A stretch of DNA of 64,000 nt from NCBI RefSeq assembly GCF_900156165.1, contig NZ_FTMY01000004.1, positions 310,001 to 374,000 of the forward strand. The letters are read 5' to 3'. The translations under genes were made by a program, and so were the position numbers. Source of the stretch: Pseudacidovorax sp. RU35E. GTDB taxonomy: Bacteria; Pseudomonadota; Gammaproteobacteria; Burkholderiales; Burkholderiaceae_C. Within the stretch, counting starts at the first letter, position 1. The number at the start of each line of letters is the position of its first letter. Of the stretch, positions 54,701 through 62,926 are shown piece after piece. Below the pieces are notes generated by a model that saw nothing but the letters and a program-made list of their open reading frames with translations, was not told the DNA's origin and did not search any database.

Positions 54701-54988
54701 GCTGGACAACAGCAGCGGCGTCATCGCTTCGAATGCACAGGATGTTGCGCTGACGGCTGGTGCCATTTCAAACGCAGCAGGGCAGATCGCGCACTCGGGC
54801 AACGGCACTCTGTCCATCAATGCTCAAAGCTTCTCAGGTGCGGGCGGCCAGGTTGGGAGCAACGGTGCCTTGATTGCCGACGTCGCTGGAAGCTTCGACC
54901 AGAGCGCGGGCACCACGACCGCGCAAACTATCGATATCGACGCGGGCAGCGTGATCAATCGGGCCGGCAAGCTGGTCGCTGCAGGTGA
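51716..54988 (+). CDS. cdiA: cdiA/fhaB-like exoprotein, N-terminal part, frameshifted
   Basis: The 5' part of a two-partner-secretion exoprotein. It opens with an extended signal peptide (MNKNLHRIIFNAVRGQRMVV, then ETATS) and a hydrophobic core ending at AQAQ near residue 66. The TPS domain follows (about 67-330; SVNGYRQFDV, VQGNA, VIIANPSGISVNGGGF), then a Ser/Gly linker near 385-420 and filamentous repeats rich in LDNxxG and SLSNxxG. About 985 residues read correctly; after roughly 54665-54680 the frame is lost and about 106 unrelated residues run to the stop. The coding sense continues in the +1 frame (next entry). Sequencing error, real mutation or recombination scar cannot be separated here. 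Confidence 0.88.
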   Translation: MNKNLHRIIFNAVRGQRMVVQETATSVGKGRTGATVGGVAPHGPWVISGLVAALALIGWTPSAQAQIVANPLAPATQRPQVLMAPNGVPLVNITTPSAGGVSVNGYRQFDVGSAGAILNNSRTTTQTQLGGYVQGNAWLATGPARIIVNQVASSNPSYLNGYVEVAGQRAEVIIANPSGISVNGGGFINASRVTLTTGTPQYGFSGSLDGYVVNGGTVTVDGKGLDLSTTDYAAILSRALQVNAAIYANDLKVVTGTNQISADHSQISAAAANGPAPVYALDVSALGGMYAGHIVLVGTETGLGVRNAGKIGASAGSLVVTSAGRLENTGTLEGQSVQLTSVSDIDNRGGTIRQTSSASLALAAPTVSNTNGGQIGIESVSGNSGTSGGTTSGGSSGGSSGTSSGSSSSGGSSSSGGSTSANAAPPEPGTITAGGAILNDGGKIYAGGPLTLQTQNLINTGGTLSVAELSLKQPGFSNQGGTINVSGTFAADLDTLDNTGGTLHAGRVNVATSGDLINVDGTLTSDSDATLQVGGKVDNTRGTLSARGAMTGAVAGATDNTSGTLAVNNGLTWSTASLSNDKGSIGSASGTASLKVTGAIINGQGSLGSGADLQIQAGSLSNAQGGSVRAEGNLQLNTSGVLSNDGVITAAGNTAITAITAGSVSAGTSSVLGAGVKKDGTLAASGDLTVAASNALVANGTILAAGNLALQGSSVDVSHSSTGASNVNLTATSGNVDTTTAKVVTPGTLTITANANAAQSLVNTGGTLNAGQLQIAAANINNTAGGQIVQTGTAATTIAVSGTLDNSGGLIAANSQDLELSGTSLLNVGGKIEHAGTGTLTLGGGSFNGAGGGVASNGALAVSLTGAFNQHGGTAGATAISIDAGSLSNNAGKLTTPGALAIRASGQVANGSAGQILSSGDLSLQAGGLSNSGTMRSEHDMRVATAGTADNSGGLSAAGNVSIQTSNLSSAGLIASGLSSDGKLLGIHVDPSQRNAGQQQRRHRFECTGCCADGWCHFKRSRADRALGQRHSVHQCSKLLRCGRPGWEQRCLDCRRRWKLRPERGHHDRANYRYRRGQRDQSGRQAGRCR

Positions 54989-56543
54989 TATCCATGCAAA
55001 GAGCACAGGTCTTTTGGACAACACCGTCATACAGGCGACTGGCACGCTGGACAACACCAGTGGTCTCATTTCGTCTCTGGGAACCGATGTCAAGGTCGCC
55101 GCGAACACGATCATCAATGCCGATGGTCAGATCCAGCACGCTGGCAACGGCGCGGTAAACAATTCCAGCACCACCGGACCGACCAGTTCAAAAACTTACG
55201 GGACGATGTATCCCTACACCGCTGGCACAATTTTCCCGGTTCCCATTCCTATGGGTATGGCAACGGGAGGCGCCTTACAGGGCTTGGACCTGATGCCACA
55301 GCCTCTGCCGACAGGAGCAGATTTGCAGGATGTAATGAACCTGCTTTCGACCAACCTTAAAGCGGCCGCGGTCAAGGCCGTGATCAACACTGCGGTGTAC
55401 GGGGGGAGCTTCGAGGACCAGTTGAAGACAGGACTGCTGAATGCACTAATTGATACCGGTGCGGCTAAATCGGCCTCCCTGATTGGAGATGCGCAGCTAG
55501 ACAGCTTTACGAACAAGGTGGCCCATGCGATAGCGGGCTGCATGGCGGGCGCCGCGAAAGCGGACAACACTGGCGGCTGTGGTGCGGGTGCACTGGGGGC
55601 TGCATTAGGAGAGATTGCGGCAGAGGCTTACGGCCGCCAGGAAGATACCATTCGATTCGCGTCCTTGATTAGTGCGCTGGGGATCGCTGTCGCAGGAGGA
55701 GACCCTGCTCAAATTGCTATCGCGCAGGATGCGGGTGCAAATGCAGCGGCTAACAATTATTTAAGCCATCAACAAATCGATTTACTGATGGCAGCGCTAA
55801 ATAAATGTGCCGGCGACCGTGGTTGCATCGTTGGCACGGTAGCAAAATTTAAGCTGTTAGATGCTAGCCAAAGTGAAGGAACCGAGTCCTGCAGTACGAG
55901 TCGCGCTTGCACTGAGCTAGCTTTGGACGCACGCAGTGGGTTTGTATCGAGTCCCAGTCAGGCTCAGGCTCAGGCCGCTTGCGGAGGTGAGCCAATCTGC
56001 CTGGGCTATCTAACCACTCTTGATCGACAAAGTACTATTGACGAGATAGCAGCTAGGGATCGCGCCAACGCCTTACCCATCCTTCGAGCTCAACAACAAC
56101 TCGAAGCTCAAGGTCTAAGTAAGGAAACGGCCGCTATTTTGGCGCAGATGAGTCCAGCAGATATGATGCATGTTGCCTCATCCATGGGCGGGGCAGTCCT
56201 AAGCGGCGTAAGAAGCTATCAGTCCGGAGAAGCAGCTAGTTCCGCCGTAAATGCATTAAATTTAAATAAATATTTAGCTAGCCAGCAGCAAATATCGGAA
56301 CTGTCTAATGGCGGCGGCAGTGTAATGGCGGGCGCCGGATCAACAGTTCCGTTGCGAGATGCCTCGCGACTTGCGGCGGAATATGGTGGAAGCGCCTCTG
56401 ATTGGTCTAAGGTCAGTAGCAGCAGTTACACTGGCGCCGATGGAGTAAAGTTTGAAATCCACGCATATCGTAACCCGGTAACAGGACAACTTGTCGAACC
56501 AAAAACAATTCAACCGTCAATAATGCCAGGAGCACAAAAATGA
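54636..56543 (+). CDS. cdiA: cdiA-like exoprotein, C-terminal part with pretoxin and toxin module
   Basis: Continuation of the exoprotein in another frame. True coding begins near 54669 with STLIQASGTLDNSSG and more repeats. A pretoxin region (AIAGCMAGAAKADN, ALGAALGEIAAEAYG) leads to a degenerate VENN motif reading AANN (55746-55757, then YLSHQQ). The remaining 261 residues are the candidate toxin module, AT-rich and unlike the upstream DNA, ending with AAEYGGSASDWSKVSSSSYTGADG and FEIHAYRN. I do not recognise its activity. Its stop overlaps the start of the putative immunity gene (ATGA). Joined with the upstream part the protein would have about 1,610 residues, short for a CdiA. Confidence 0.85.
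   Translation: MPLACRPMASCSASTLIQASGTLDNSSGVIASNAQDVALTAGAISNAAGQIAHSGNGTLSINAQSFSGAGGQVGSNGALIADVAGSFDQSAGTTTAQTIDIDAGSVINRAGKLVAAGDIHAKSTGLLDNTVIQATGTLDNTSGLISSLGTDVKVAANTIINADGQIQHAGNGAVNNSSTTGPTSSKTYGTMYPYTAGTIFPVPIPMGMATGGALQGLDLMPQPLPTGADLQDVMNLLSTNLKAAAVKAVINTAVYGGSFEDQLKTGLLNALIDTGAAKSASLIGDAQLDSFTNKVAHAIAGCMAGAAKADNTGGCGAGALGAALGEIAAEAYGRQEDTIRFASLISALGIAVAGGDPAQIAIAQDAGANAAANNYLSHQQIDLLMAALNKCAGDRGCIVGTVAKFKLLDASQSEGTESCSTSRACTELALDARSGFVSSPSQAQAQAACGGEPICLGYLTTLDRQSTIDEIAARDRANALPILRAQQQLEAQGLSKETAAILAQMSPADMMHVASSMGGAVLSGVRSYQSGEAASSAVNALNLNKYLASQQQISELSNGGGSVMAGAGSTVPLRDASRLAAEYGGSASDWSKVSSSSYTGADGVKFEIHAYRNPVTGQLVEPKTIQPSIMPGAQK
54660..54690 (+). other. frameshift position in cdiA
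   Basis: The upstream frame reads SSDGKLL and then nonsense; the +1 frame takes over with SASTLIQASGTLDN, giving a plausible joined segment. The change is a net +1 (one base gained or two lost) within about 54665-54680. No long homopolymer is present, so simple slippage is not obvious. Confidence 0.75.
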
Positions 56544-56878
56544 GTTCTCGTTCACCCCAAAAAACTGCAGTCTGCAAGGAAATTGTAGAAATAGCTCAGG
56601 CTATGCTCGATGGCAACGAAACATATTTCGAAGGCTCACGCGCGATATTAAATTTGAGCAATTCACATCCCAATCTGTCGATTTCAGACGAGGACATTAA
56701 AATATTTTATCTAATTTGTTCGGAAACAGACCATCTTCCGTCAAGAGACCAATTTCATCTTTGGAGTGAAGATGCCATCGCAAAACTTTCAGAAGACTAT
56801 GCGCTCACCGAGAAATGGGCGTCTGAATTTGCACCGGCCGCGTGTAAAAGTTTGATTAAGCGGCTGAGTGCATCATAG
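56540..56878 (+). CDS. cdiI: putative CDI immunity protein (DUF2489-like)
   Basis: A 112-residue small acidic-to-neutral cytoplasmic protein. Its ATG overlaps the toxin stop, the standard position for the cognate immunity gene. The text IAQAMLDGNETYFEGSRAIL, then LICSETDHLPSRDQFHLWSEDAI resembles DUF2489 proteins from memory. AT-rich codon use matches the toxin module, so the pair was probably acquired together. It should bind and neutralise the adjacent toxin domain. Confidence 0.75.
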   Translation: MSSRSPQKTAVCKEIVEIAQAMLDGNETYFEGSRAILNLSNSHPNLSISDEDIKIFYLICSETDHLPSRDQFHLWSEDAIAKLSEDYALTEKWASEFAPAACKSLIKRLSAS

Positions 56879-56935
56879 CAGCCATTGCCACGTGAAATTG
56901 CTAATTAAAGCAATGTCTTCTTCGAGGGCCGGGAA

Positions 56936-57250
56936 ATGGTCGAAAAAGATGGGTGCGAGTGTAACGCCAAAGAGCAATTTATTTGTGAGGCATGGCATGC
57001 CATGAAAATAATTGATTCTGACGAGGCGCGCAAGATCGCGGGAAAAGAAACTCATTGTTTGCTTGGCAACTATCTGACCAACCGCCGACAGAATAATTTC
57101 CTTATTCAAAACGAATTTGTTGAAATGCCGAATTGCTGTATTTTTTCAGAGATCAGAATCTACGTCTTCCTGAAAGTGCAGATCTGGCGGGCTCTGCCGC
57201 TTATGCTGCTTGAGGGAACGGAGACCTCCGGATCATTGCCTCTAGGATAG
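56936..57250 (+). pseudogene. decayed small gene between immunity genes
   Basis: A 104-codon open frame (start MVEKDGCECNAKEQFICEAW) that I do not recognise. Coding-like sequence jumps frame downstream: YFFRDQNLRLPESADLAGSA (stopping near 57213) in one frame, then NGDLRIIASRIDCPGSFEEY and RKVSEFFL to a TAA near 57306 in another. This looks like the remains of an orphan toxin or immunity gene. Low GC like its neighbours. The open frame itself may not be translated. Confidence 0.3.
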
Positions 57251-57332
57251 ATTGCCCTGGCAGTTTTGAAGAATACGCAAGAAAAGTTTCCGAATTTTTT
57301 CTGTAAATGAGAGAATAAAAAAATCACGGAAA

Positions 57333-57812
57333 ATGACCCATGATCTAGAGCAAAATTTTTGCGATTTGCCCTCTGCCTGTTTTATTAAAAGAATTTTTTC
57401 GATAAAGAAAAGTGGCGACATATTCTTGCAAGCTTATTGCAAGACGGTTGCGGGAGTATGGGTACTGTCCGGGCCGGTCTATAAATGTGAGGATAAAGAG
57501 GACGAACTTACCAATGCGATAAGGGGTGCGCAAAGGTATTCTGTGGCAGGTGTTCCCCACCCCGAGCAAGATGAATGGAAGCTGGTCCAGCGTCCTATTT
57601 TGCATTCAGTTCGTGCTAAGACTTGGAAAAGTTTAGCGAAAGACGCGAAGGTTGTGGGCATCAAAATTGACGGCGAGAAGGTCGAGTTCTCTCCTGTGTC
57701 AAATTATGAAAATAACGGGGGTACTTCAATTTCTGAAAAGATCATTGTCTGCAATTTAGAAGATGAAAATCTCGGCAAAAATTTAGCTGCTGCATTTGAA
57801 TATTGCAGTTAA
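57333..57812 (+). CDS. hypothetical protein, probable extra CDI immunity gene
   Basis: A 159-residue cytoplasmic protein of low GC. The second half, RAKTWKSLAKDAKVVGIKIDGEKVEFSPVSNYENNGG region followed by GKNLAAAFEYC, resembles contact-dependent-inhibition immunity proteins as I recall them. The ATG is preceded by CACGGAAA. CDI loci often keep orphan immunity genes downstream of the active pair, which suits its place before cdiB. Which toxin it would block is unknown. Confidence 0.65.
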   Translation: MTHDLEQNFCDLPSACFIKRIFSIKKSGDIFLQAYCKTVAGVWVLSGPVYKCEDKEDELTNAIRGAQRYSVAGVPHPEQDEWKLVQRPILHSVRAKTWKSLAKDAKVVGIKIDGEKVEFSPVSNYENNGGTSISEKIIVCNLEDENLGKNLAAAFEYCS

Positions 57813-57962
57813 TTGTGTTTCGGTTCATTTAGCCATATTTATTTTGAGGGATTATTATTTTTAATTCAAATTTTGCATAGTTGATGACTTGCTCCTATAT
57901 GAAAGGTGGCCTATTTACTAATTTTATTAGTCGCGAGAAAAAGATAAATTTTCAGGGATAGG
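57813..57962. other. AT-rich gap before cdiB
   Basis: About 150 bases of strongly AT-rich DNA with no open frame of note. It could hold a promoter for cdiB, but no clear -35/-10 pair or terminator stands out. AGGGATAGG lies just before the cdiB ATG as ribosome site. Confidence 0.4.
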
Positions 57963-59705
57963 ATGAATCATCTGTCACATTCAGTGGTGCTCATCTGCGC
58001 CGCCATCTCATCGCTTGCCTTCGCGCAGCAATCACCCACCAGTCCCCAATCGTTCAATGAGCAGCAGCGTCTGCAGGAGCGAGAACGGGCACTTCGTGAG
58101 GCCAACGAACGAGGTGTCGATGAACGGCTGAAGGCGCCCGCGTCTGCTGCTGTCACACGCATTCCAGAGTCCGAGTCCCCGTGCTTTCGCATTGATCGTG
58201 TGGTGCTCGCTGGTGACGAGGCCGACTCGTTCCAGTGGGCCGTTTCGCCCTCCGTGCTGTCGGGGGTCTCTGGGGACGATTCGCCCCTGGGGCGCTGCCT
58301 GGGCACTGGTGGTGTCAATGCAGTTCTGTCACGAGCGCAAGCAGAGGTCATTGCCCGCGGCTGGACCACAACCCGTGTGCTGGCTGGCCCGCAGGATCTC
58401 ACCCATGGCGTGCTCACCGTGACCCTCGTGCCCGGGCGCATCGCCGCGATTCGCCTGTCTTCGGAATCCACTGCGCCATTGCTGGGCGCTGCTGCCTTTC
58501 TGGCGTCAGCAATCCCGGCGCGTTCGGGAGATCTGCTGAACCTGCGCGCCATCGAGCAGGGCCTGGAGAACCTTAAGCGCTCGCCCACGGCCGAAGCCGA
58601 TATCCAGATCGAGCCTTCTTCTGCGCCGGGTGCCGGGCCGGGGCAGAGCGATCTGGTGGTGAAGTACATGCAGGCCAAGAAGTGGCGTGTGGGCCTGAGC
58701 CTGGACGACAGCGGCACCGAGGCCACAGGGCGCTACCAGGCTGGTGTGACGGCTTCCCTGGACAACCCGCTGGGCCTGAACGACCTCTTCTATGTGAACG
58801 CCAACCACAACATTGGCCGGCGCTTCCTGAGTGACGATGGCCAGGGCACCGAAGGCCAGACGGTTCATTACTCGCTGCCCTATGGCTGGTGGACGCTCGG
58901 CTTCACGGCGTCCAACAGCCAGTATTTCCAGACGGTGCAGGGCTACTCGCAGGATTACGTCTATGCGGGCAAGACCAACAACGCCGAGGTGAAGCTCTCG
59001 CGCATGGTCTGGCGCGACCAGCACCGAAAGACGCTGCTGAGCATTCGCGGTTGGCGCAAGGAGTCCCGCAATTTCGTGGACGACGCCGAAGTCGAAGTTC
59101 AGCACCGGGTGACGGGTGGCTGGGAACTGGCTGTCAACCACAAGGAGTTCATCGGCGAAGCCACGCTGGAAGGAACCTTGGCCTACCGGCGCGGCACGGG
59201 GGCCTTCGGCTCCAAGCCCGCCCCCGAAGAGGCCTTCGACGAAGGCACCTCGCGCATGCGGCTCTACACGGCCGAGATCAATGCCAACGTGCCCTTCAAG
59301 CTGGGCGATGAAAAGCTGCGCTACACGAGCCTGATTCGGGCGCAGTGGAACCGCACACTGCTTGTGCCGCAGGACCGCTTCTCCATCGGTGGGCGCTTCA
59401 GCGTGCGGGGCTTCGACGGCGAATCGAGCCTCATGGCCGAGCGCGGCTGGTTGGTGCGCAATGACCTGGGCTGGGCGCTGGGCCAAAGCGGGGCAGAGCT
59501 GTACCTGGGCGTGGACTACGGCCATGTGGGCGGTCCGAGCACGCAGTACCTATTGGGCAATCACCTGGCAGGCATGGCGGTGGGCGTGCGAGGCGCCTGG
59601 CAGAAGGTGAACTATGACCTTTTCATCGGGGCGCCGCTGTGGAAGCCCGAGGGCTTCAGGACGGGACGCTACACGGTGGGGTTCAGTACGAGCGTCAGCT
59701 TCTGA
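57963..59705 (+). CDS. cdiB: CdiB/ShlB-type two-partner secretion outer-membrane transporter
   Basis: A 580-residue TpsB pore exporting the CdiA-like protein. A signal peptide (cleavage near AFAQ), a Gln/Arg/Glu-rich plug helix (about 25-60), two POTRA domains (CFRIDRVVLAGDEA; NLRAIEQGLENLKRSP) and a 16-strand barrel are in order. The L6 motif is SVRGFDGESSLMAERGW and the chain ends in aromatic VSF, the outer-membrane assembly signal. GC is again high. Order A-I-B is the Burkholderia-type arrangement, opposite to the enterobacterial B-A-I. Confidence 0.93.
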   Translation: MNHLSHSVVLICAAISSLAFAQQSPTSPQSFNEQQRLQERERALREANERGVDERLKAPASAAVTRIPESESPCFRIDRVVLAGDEADSFQWAVSPSVLSGVSGDDSPLGRCLGTGGVNAVLSRAQAEVIARGWTTTRVLAGPQDLTHGVLTVTLVPGRIAAIRLSSESTAPLLGAAAFLASAIPARSGDLLNLRAIEQGLENLKRSPTAEADIQIEPSSAPGAGPGQSDLVVKYMQAKKWRVGLSLDDSGTEATGRYQAGVTASLDNPLGLNDLFYVNANHNIGRRFLSDDGQGTEGQTVHYSLPYGWWTLGFTASNSQYFQTVQGYSQDYVYAGKTNNAEVKLSRMVWRDQHRKTLLSIRGWRKESRNFVDDAEVEVQHRVTGGWELAVNHKEFIGEATLEGTLAYRRGTGAFGSKPAPEEAFDEGTSRMRLYTAEINANVPFKLGDEKLRYTSLIRAQWNRTLLVPQDRFSIGGRFSVRGFDGESSLMAERGWLVRNDLGWALGQSGAELYLGVDYGHVGGPSTQYLLGNHLAGMAVGVRGAWQKVNYDLFIGAPLWKPEGFRTGRYTVGFSTSVSF

Positions 59706-59733
59706 CCTGTTGTCTGTTGGTCAAGCCAGATTC

Positions 59734-61344
59734 TCAAGAGGAAGGATCTGCGCACCGTTGTCCCGCCGCCGCGCGCTGGCGCGGCAGCACCAGGCCCCAG
59801 CGGACCGACGCCATGCGCGAGCTGCCTTCCACCCATGGCAGCTCGATGCGGCCCTGGCAGTCCGTCTGCGCGAGCCGGGTTTCCAGGGTGGGCCATTCGG
59901 ACTGGAAGGGCTGCGTGTCCAGGATCACCACCATGCCCCCTTCGCGTTCCAGCGCACCGGGCGCGATCCAGGGCGAGGTGCGTTCCTCGCCGTCGATCCA
60001 CAGCTGCACCTGCGGGCCCATCCGCAGCGCCACGGCGCCGGCGAACCAGGTGTCGCCCACCAGCATGGGCAGCGGCCGGTCGGGCACGCGGGCATGCCAG
60101 ATCTGCTGCAGCCGATCGGCGATCTGCTGCGATGGCAGGCTGCCGCGCGTGATGTGTCCACGCCGCGCCGCGCCGCCGCCCTCGTCCCAGGCGCCCCCGA
60201 CGGCCGCCACGGCATGGAACAGGCCCGCCGCGGCGAGCAGCACGGCCCAGCGGCGCGGGCGCCAGTGCTCGGCGTCGAGCCCCGGCACCCGCATCGCCAG
60301 CCACAGCGGCAGTGGCAGGAAGAAGGTGGTGAACCAGTGGCCATGGGCCTTGGTGCCCAGCAGGGTGATGGCCGCCAGCACCAGCACCACCGGCCCGAAG
60401 GCGGCCCAGGCCAGAAAGCGCGCGTCTTCCGCCCGCACCTCTGCGGCCCGGTGCGCAGGGGTCGCAGCCGGGCCGGCGTCGCCCCTTGCGCGCCACGCGA
60501 AGGCCACCGCCACCACCACCAGCATCGGCAGCAGCCGGCCGATCTGCATGCCCAGTTGCTGGCGCAACTGCAGGGTGCGGTGATGCCGATGGCCGTGGCC
60601 CTCGACCGATGCCGCGGCATAGCCCAGCGCCTGGTCGCTGTGGGTGAGCGCCCAGACCAGGTGCGGCAAGATCAGCAGCAGCGCCACCGCGCCTGCCACG
60701 GCGAGGCCGCGCCAGATGCGTGGCTCGCGCCAGCGCCCTGCCTGCATCAGCAGCAGGGCGCCCACCGCGAACTGCACCACCGCGCTGTATTTGGTCAGCA
60801 GCGACAGCGCCGCGAACACGCCCAGGGCAATCCAGTGGCGCGTGCGGGCGTCGCTGCGGCACAGCGTGCGCCAGAGCATCCACCAGTAGCCGGCCAGGGG
60901 CAGCAGCTGCACGGTGTTGTGGTTGAAGATGACCGTGCGCTGCAGGTGATAGGCCACCAGCGATGCCAGCACGACCGCCAGCAGCGCCCGCTGCGGCGGC
61001 ATGCATTCGCGCGCCCAGCGCCACAGCAGGTACAGCGCGCCGGCCCCGCAGCCCACGCCCGCCGCATAGGTCGGCCACGGCTCGGGGCCGGCCAGGCGCA
61101 CGAGCACCGCCATGATCCAGGTGGGCAGCGGCGGGTGCTTGTAGTAGCCCCACTGGAAGCGCTGGGCCCAGAAGAGCTCCTCGACGTTGTCCCACGGCGG
61201 CGACTGGTAGGCGAGCACCGGGGGCAGCGCCCACAGCAGCACCAGCGCGGCCAGCACCAGGGCGACGGCGCCGCGGGGTACGGCCTGGGGCGTGGTGTCG
61301 GCAGGCGCCGCCGCACGGGCGGCGAAAAGGGGGAAGGACAACAT
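59734..61344 (-). CDS. PMT/ArnT-type glycosyltransferase family protein
   Basis: A 536-residue polytopic membrane protein with around ten hydrophobic helices and a C-terminal soluble part. The first periplasmic loop carries the acidic pair and aromatic motif of the family (WDNVEELFWAQRFQWGYYKHPPL). Such enzymes use lipid-linked sugars to modify lipid A, lipoprotein or glycans. It is a single gene divergent from the following kinase and convergent with cdiB. Acceptor and sugar are unknown. Confidence 0.88.
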   Translation of the reverse strand: MLSFPLFAARAAAPADTTPQAVPRGAVALVLAALVLLWALPPVLAYQSPPWDNVEELFWAQRFQWGYYKHPPLPTWIMAVLVRLAGPEPWPTYAAGVGCGAGALYLLWRWARECMPPQRALLAVVLASLVAYHLQRTVIFNHNTVQLLPLAGYWWMLWRTLCRSDARTRHWIALGVFAALSLLTKYSAVVQFAVGALLLMQAGRWREPRIWRGLAVAGAVALLLILPHLVWALTHSDQALGYAAASVEGHGHRHHRTLQLRQQLGMQIGRLLPMLVVVAVAFAWRARGDAGPAATPAHRAAEVRAEDARFLAWAAFGPVVLVLAAITLLGTKAHGHWFTTFFLPLPLWLAMRVPGLDAEHWRPRRWAVLLAAAGLFHAVAAVGGAWDEGGGAARRGHITRGSLPSQQIADRLQQIWHARVPDRPLPMLVGDTWFAGAVALRMGPQVQLWIDGEERTSPWIAPGALEREGGMVVILDTQPFQSEWPTLETRLAQTDCQGRIELPWVEGSSRMASVRWGLVLPRQRAAAGQRCADPSS

Positions 61345-61477
61345 GGGCGGCGGTTTGTACGACGTCCCGGCTCACCTGCGTCTGACGGACCCGGAGGATG
61401 TAGGGCCATTCGGAGCCGCCGTAGGGCTCCCGCATACTGGCGCCCCTTTTCGCTTCGCCTGCCCGCCCCGCCCCTTC

Positions 61478-62910
61478 ATGAGATCGCTGCGCCTGCAACT
61501 GTCGGTGTTCTGGGCGCTGCTCCTTGCCGTCTGTCTGCTGCTGGGCGTGGTGATGCTCGGGCTCTACCGCCTGAGCCCCGCCATGCAGATGAAGGTGGGC
61601 CGGGCCCGGGTCGAGCAGGCCTGCGAGCAGCTGGCCCAGCGCTACACCCAGTCCGCGCCGCCCGGCGCGACGCTGCGCCTGGACCTGGGCCGGGTGCTGC
61701 TGCAGCTGGTGCTGACCGAAGCCCCTTATGTCGAGGGCGGCATCTGGGCCGCGGAAGGCGGCATGCTGGCCTATGCCTACCCGACCTACGAAGGCGCCGG
61801 CGCCAAGACCGATGTGCCTCCGGCCGAGCGCCCGCTGCTCGAACAGCTGTCCAGCCAGGCGGTCGACACGGGGCGCACGCAGACCCAGCAGGTGCGTGGC
61901 AGCCGTGAGCTGCTGATCGTCGCGGCCTGCCCGCTCAACGTGGGAGGCGCCGCAGCCTGGACCATGACCCGCACCCAGCTCGGCGCCGTCGCCGCCGAGG
62001 GTGGGCTACGCGCGGGCGTGGCGGCATTGGTGGCGGCGATCGTGTTCTCGGGACTGTGGCTGGGACTGCTGCTGTACCGCGGGCAGGCGCGTCTTCGGCG
62101 GCTCGAAGGGGCCCTGGCGGCGGCAGCACCCGACGCCATGCCGGTGCTGCCGCACACGGGCCTCGAAGAGCTGGACCGCATCGTCGCCAGCTACAACGGA
62201 TTCGCCGGCCGCTTCGAGGAAGCACGCGCCGCCGCCCGTGACGCCCAGGCGCAGCGCAGCCGCGACATGCGCCTGGCCGCACTCGGCCGCATGAGTTCGG
62301 CGGTGGCGCACGAGATCCGCAACCCCATCGCCGCCATGCGCCTGAAGGCCGAGAACGCGCTGGCCGGCGACCCATCGGCGCAGGGCCGCGCGCTGCAGAC
62401 CATCGTCGGCCAGATCGACCGGCTCGATGCTGTGGTGCAGAGCCTGCTGGCGCTGGTGCAGCCGCTGGAGCTCAAGCCGCGGCCCGTCGACCTGCCCGCC
62501 TGGCTGGACGAGCGCCTGGCCGCCGCCACGCCCGCCGCGGCGGCCCGGCAGGTGCGGCTGGTGCTGGCCGAAGGCGCACCGGCCTGCGCCGTCTTCGACC
62601 CCATGCACCTGGCCCGCGCCATCGACAACCTGCTGGACAACGCCGTGCGCCACGCCCGCAGCCCCGGCGGTCAGGTGCGCCTCGCGGCCCATGGCGATGC
62701 GGCCCGCGGCCAGCTCACCATTACGGTCAGTGACGACGGCGAGGGCGTGCCCGAGGCCCTGCGCAGCCGTCTGTTCGAGCCCTTCGGCACCGGCCGGGCC
62801 GACGGCACCGGCCTGGGCCTGGCGCTGTCGCGCGAGGTGGCCTTCGCCCATGGCGGCGACCTGCGCCACGAACCCGGCGCGCCCGGCGCCCGTTTCATCC
62901 TGGAGATGCC

Positions 62911-62926
<16 letters not shown>
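61478..62926 (+). CDS. sensor histidine kinase (NtrB-like)
   Basis: A 482-residue kinase with two membrane helices (about 10-30 and 178-199) enclosing a periplasmic sensor. The dimerisation box has H278 in [16 protein letters not shown] and the ATPase has [10 protein letters not shown] and [12 protein letters not shown]. The start ATG follows a weakly defined ribosome site; the frame stays open further upstream. It overlaps the next gene by 16 bases. The pair is probably a sigma-54-dependent sensing system for an unknown signal. Confidence 0.93.

Noticed and set aside
56873-57109. Minus-strand 78-codon open frame in the CDI tail
   Set aside because: No ribosome site, antisense to plus-strand genes in a locus where all genes run plus; AT-rich DNA gives such frames by chance.
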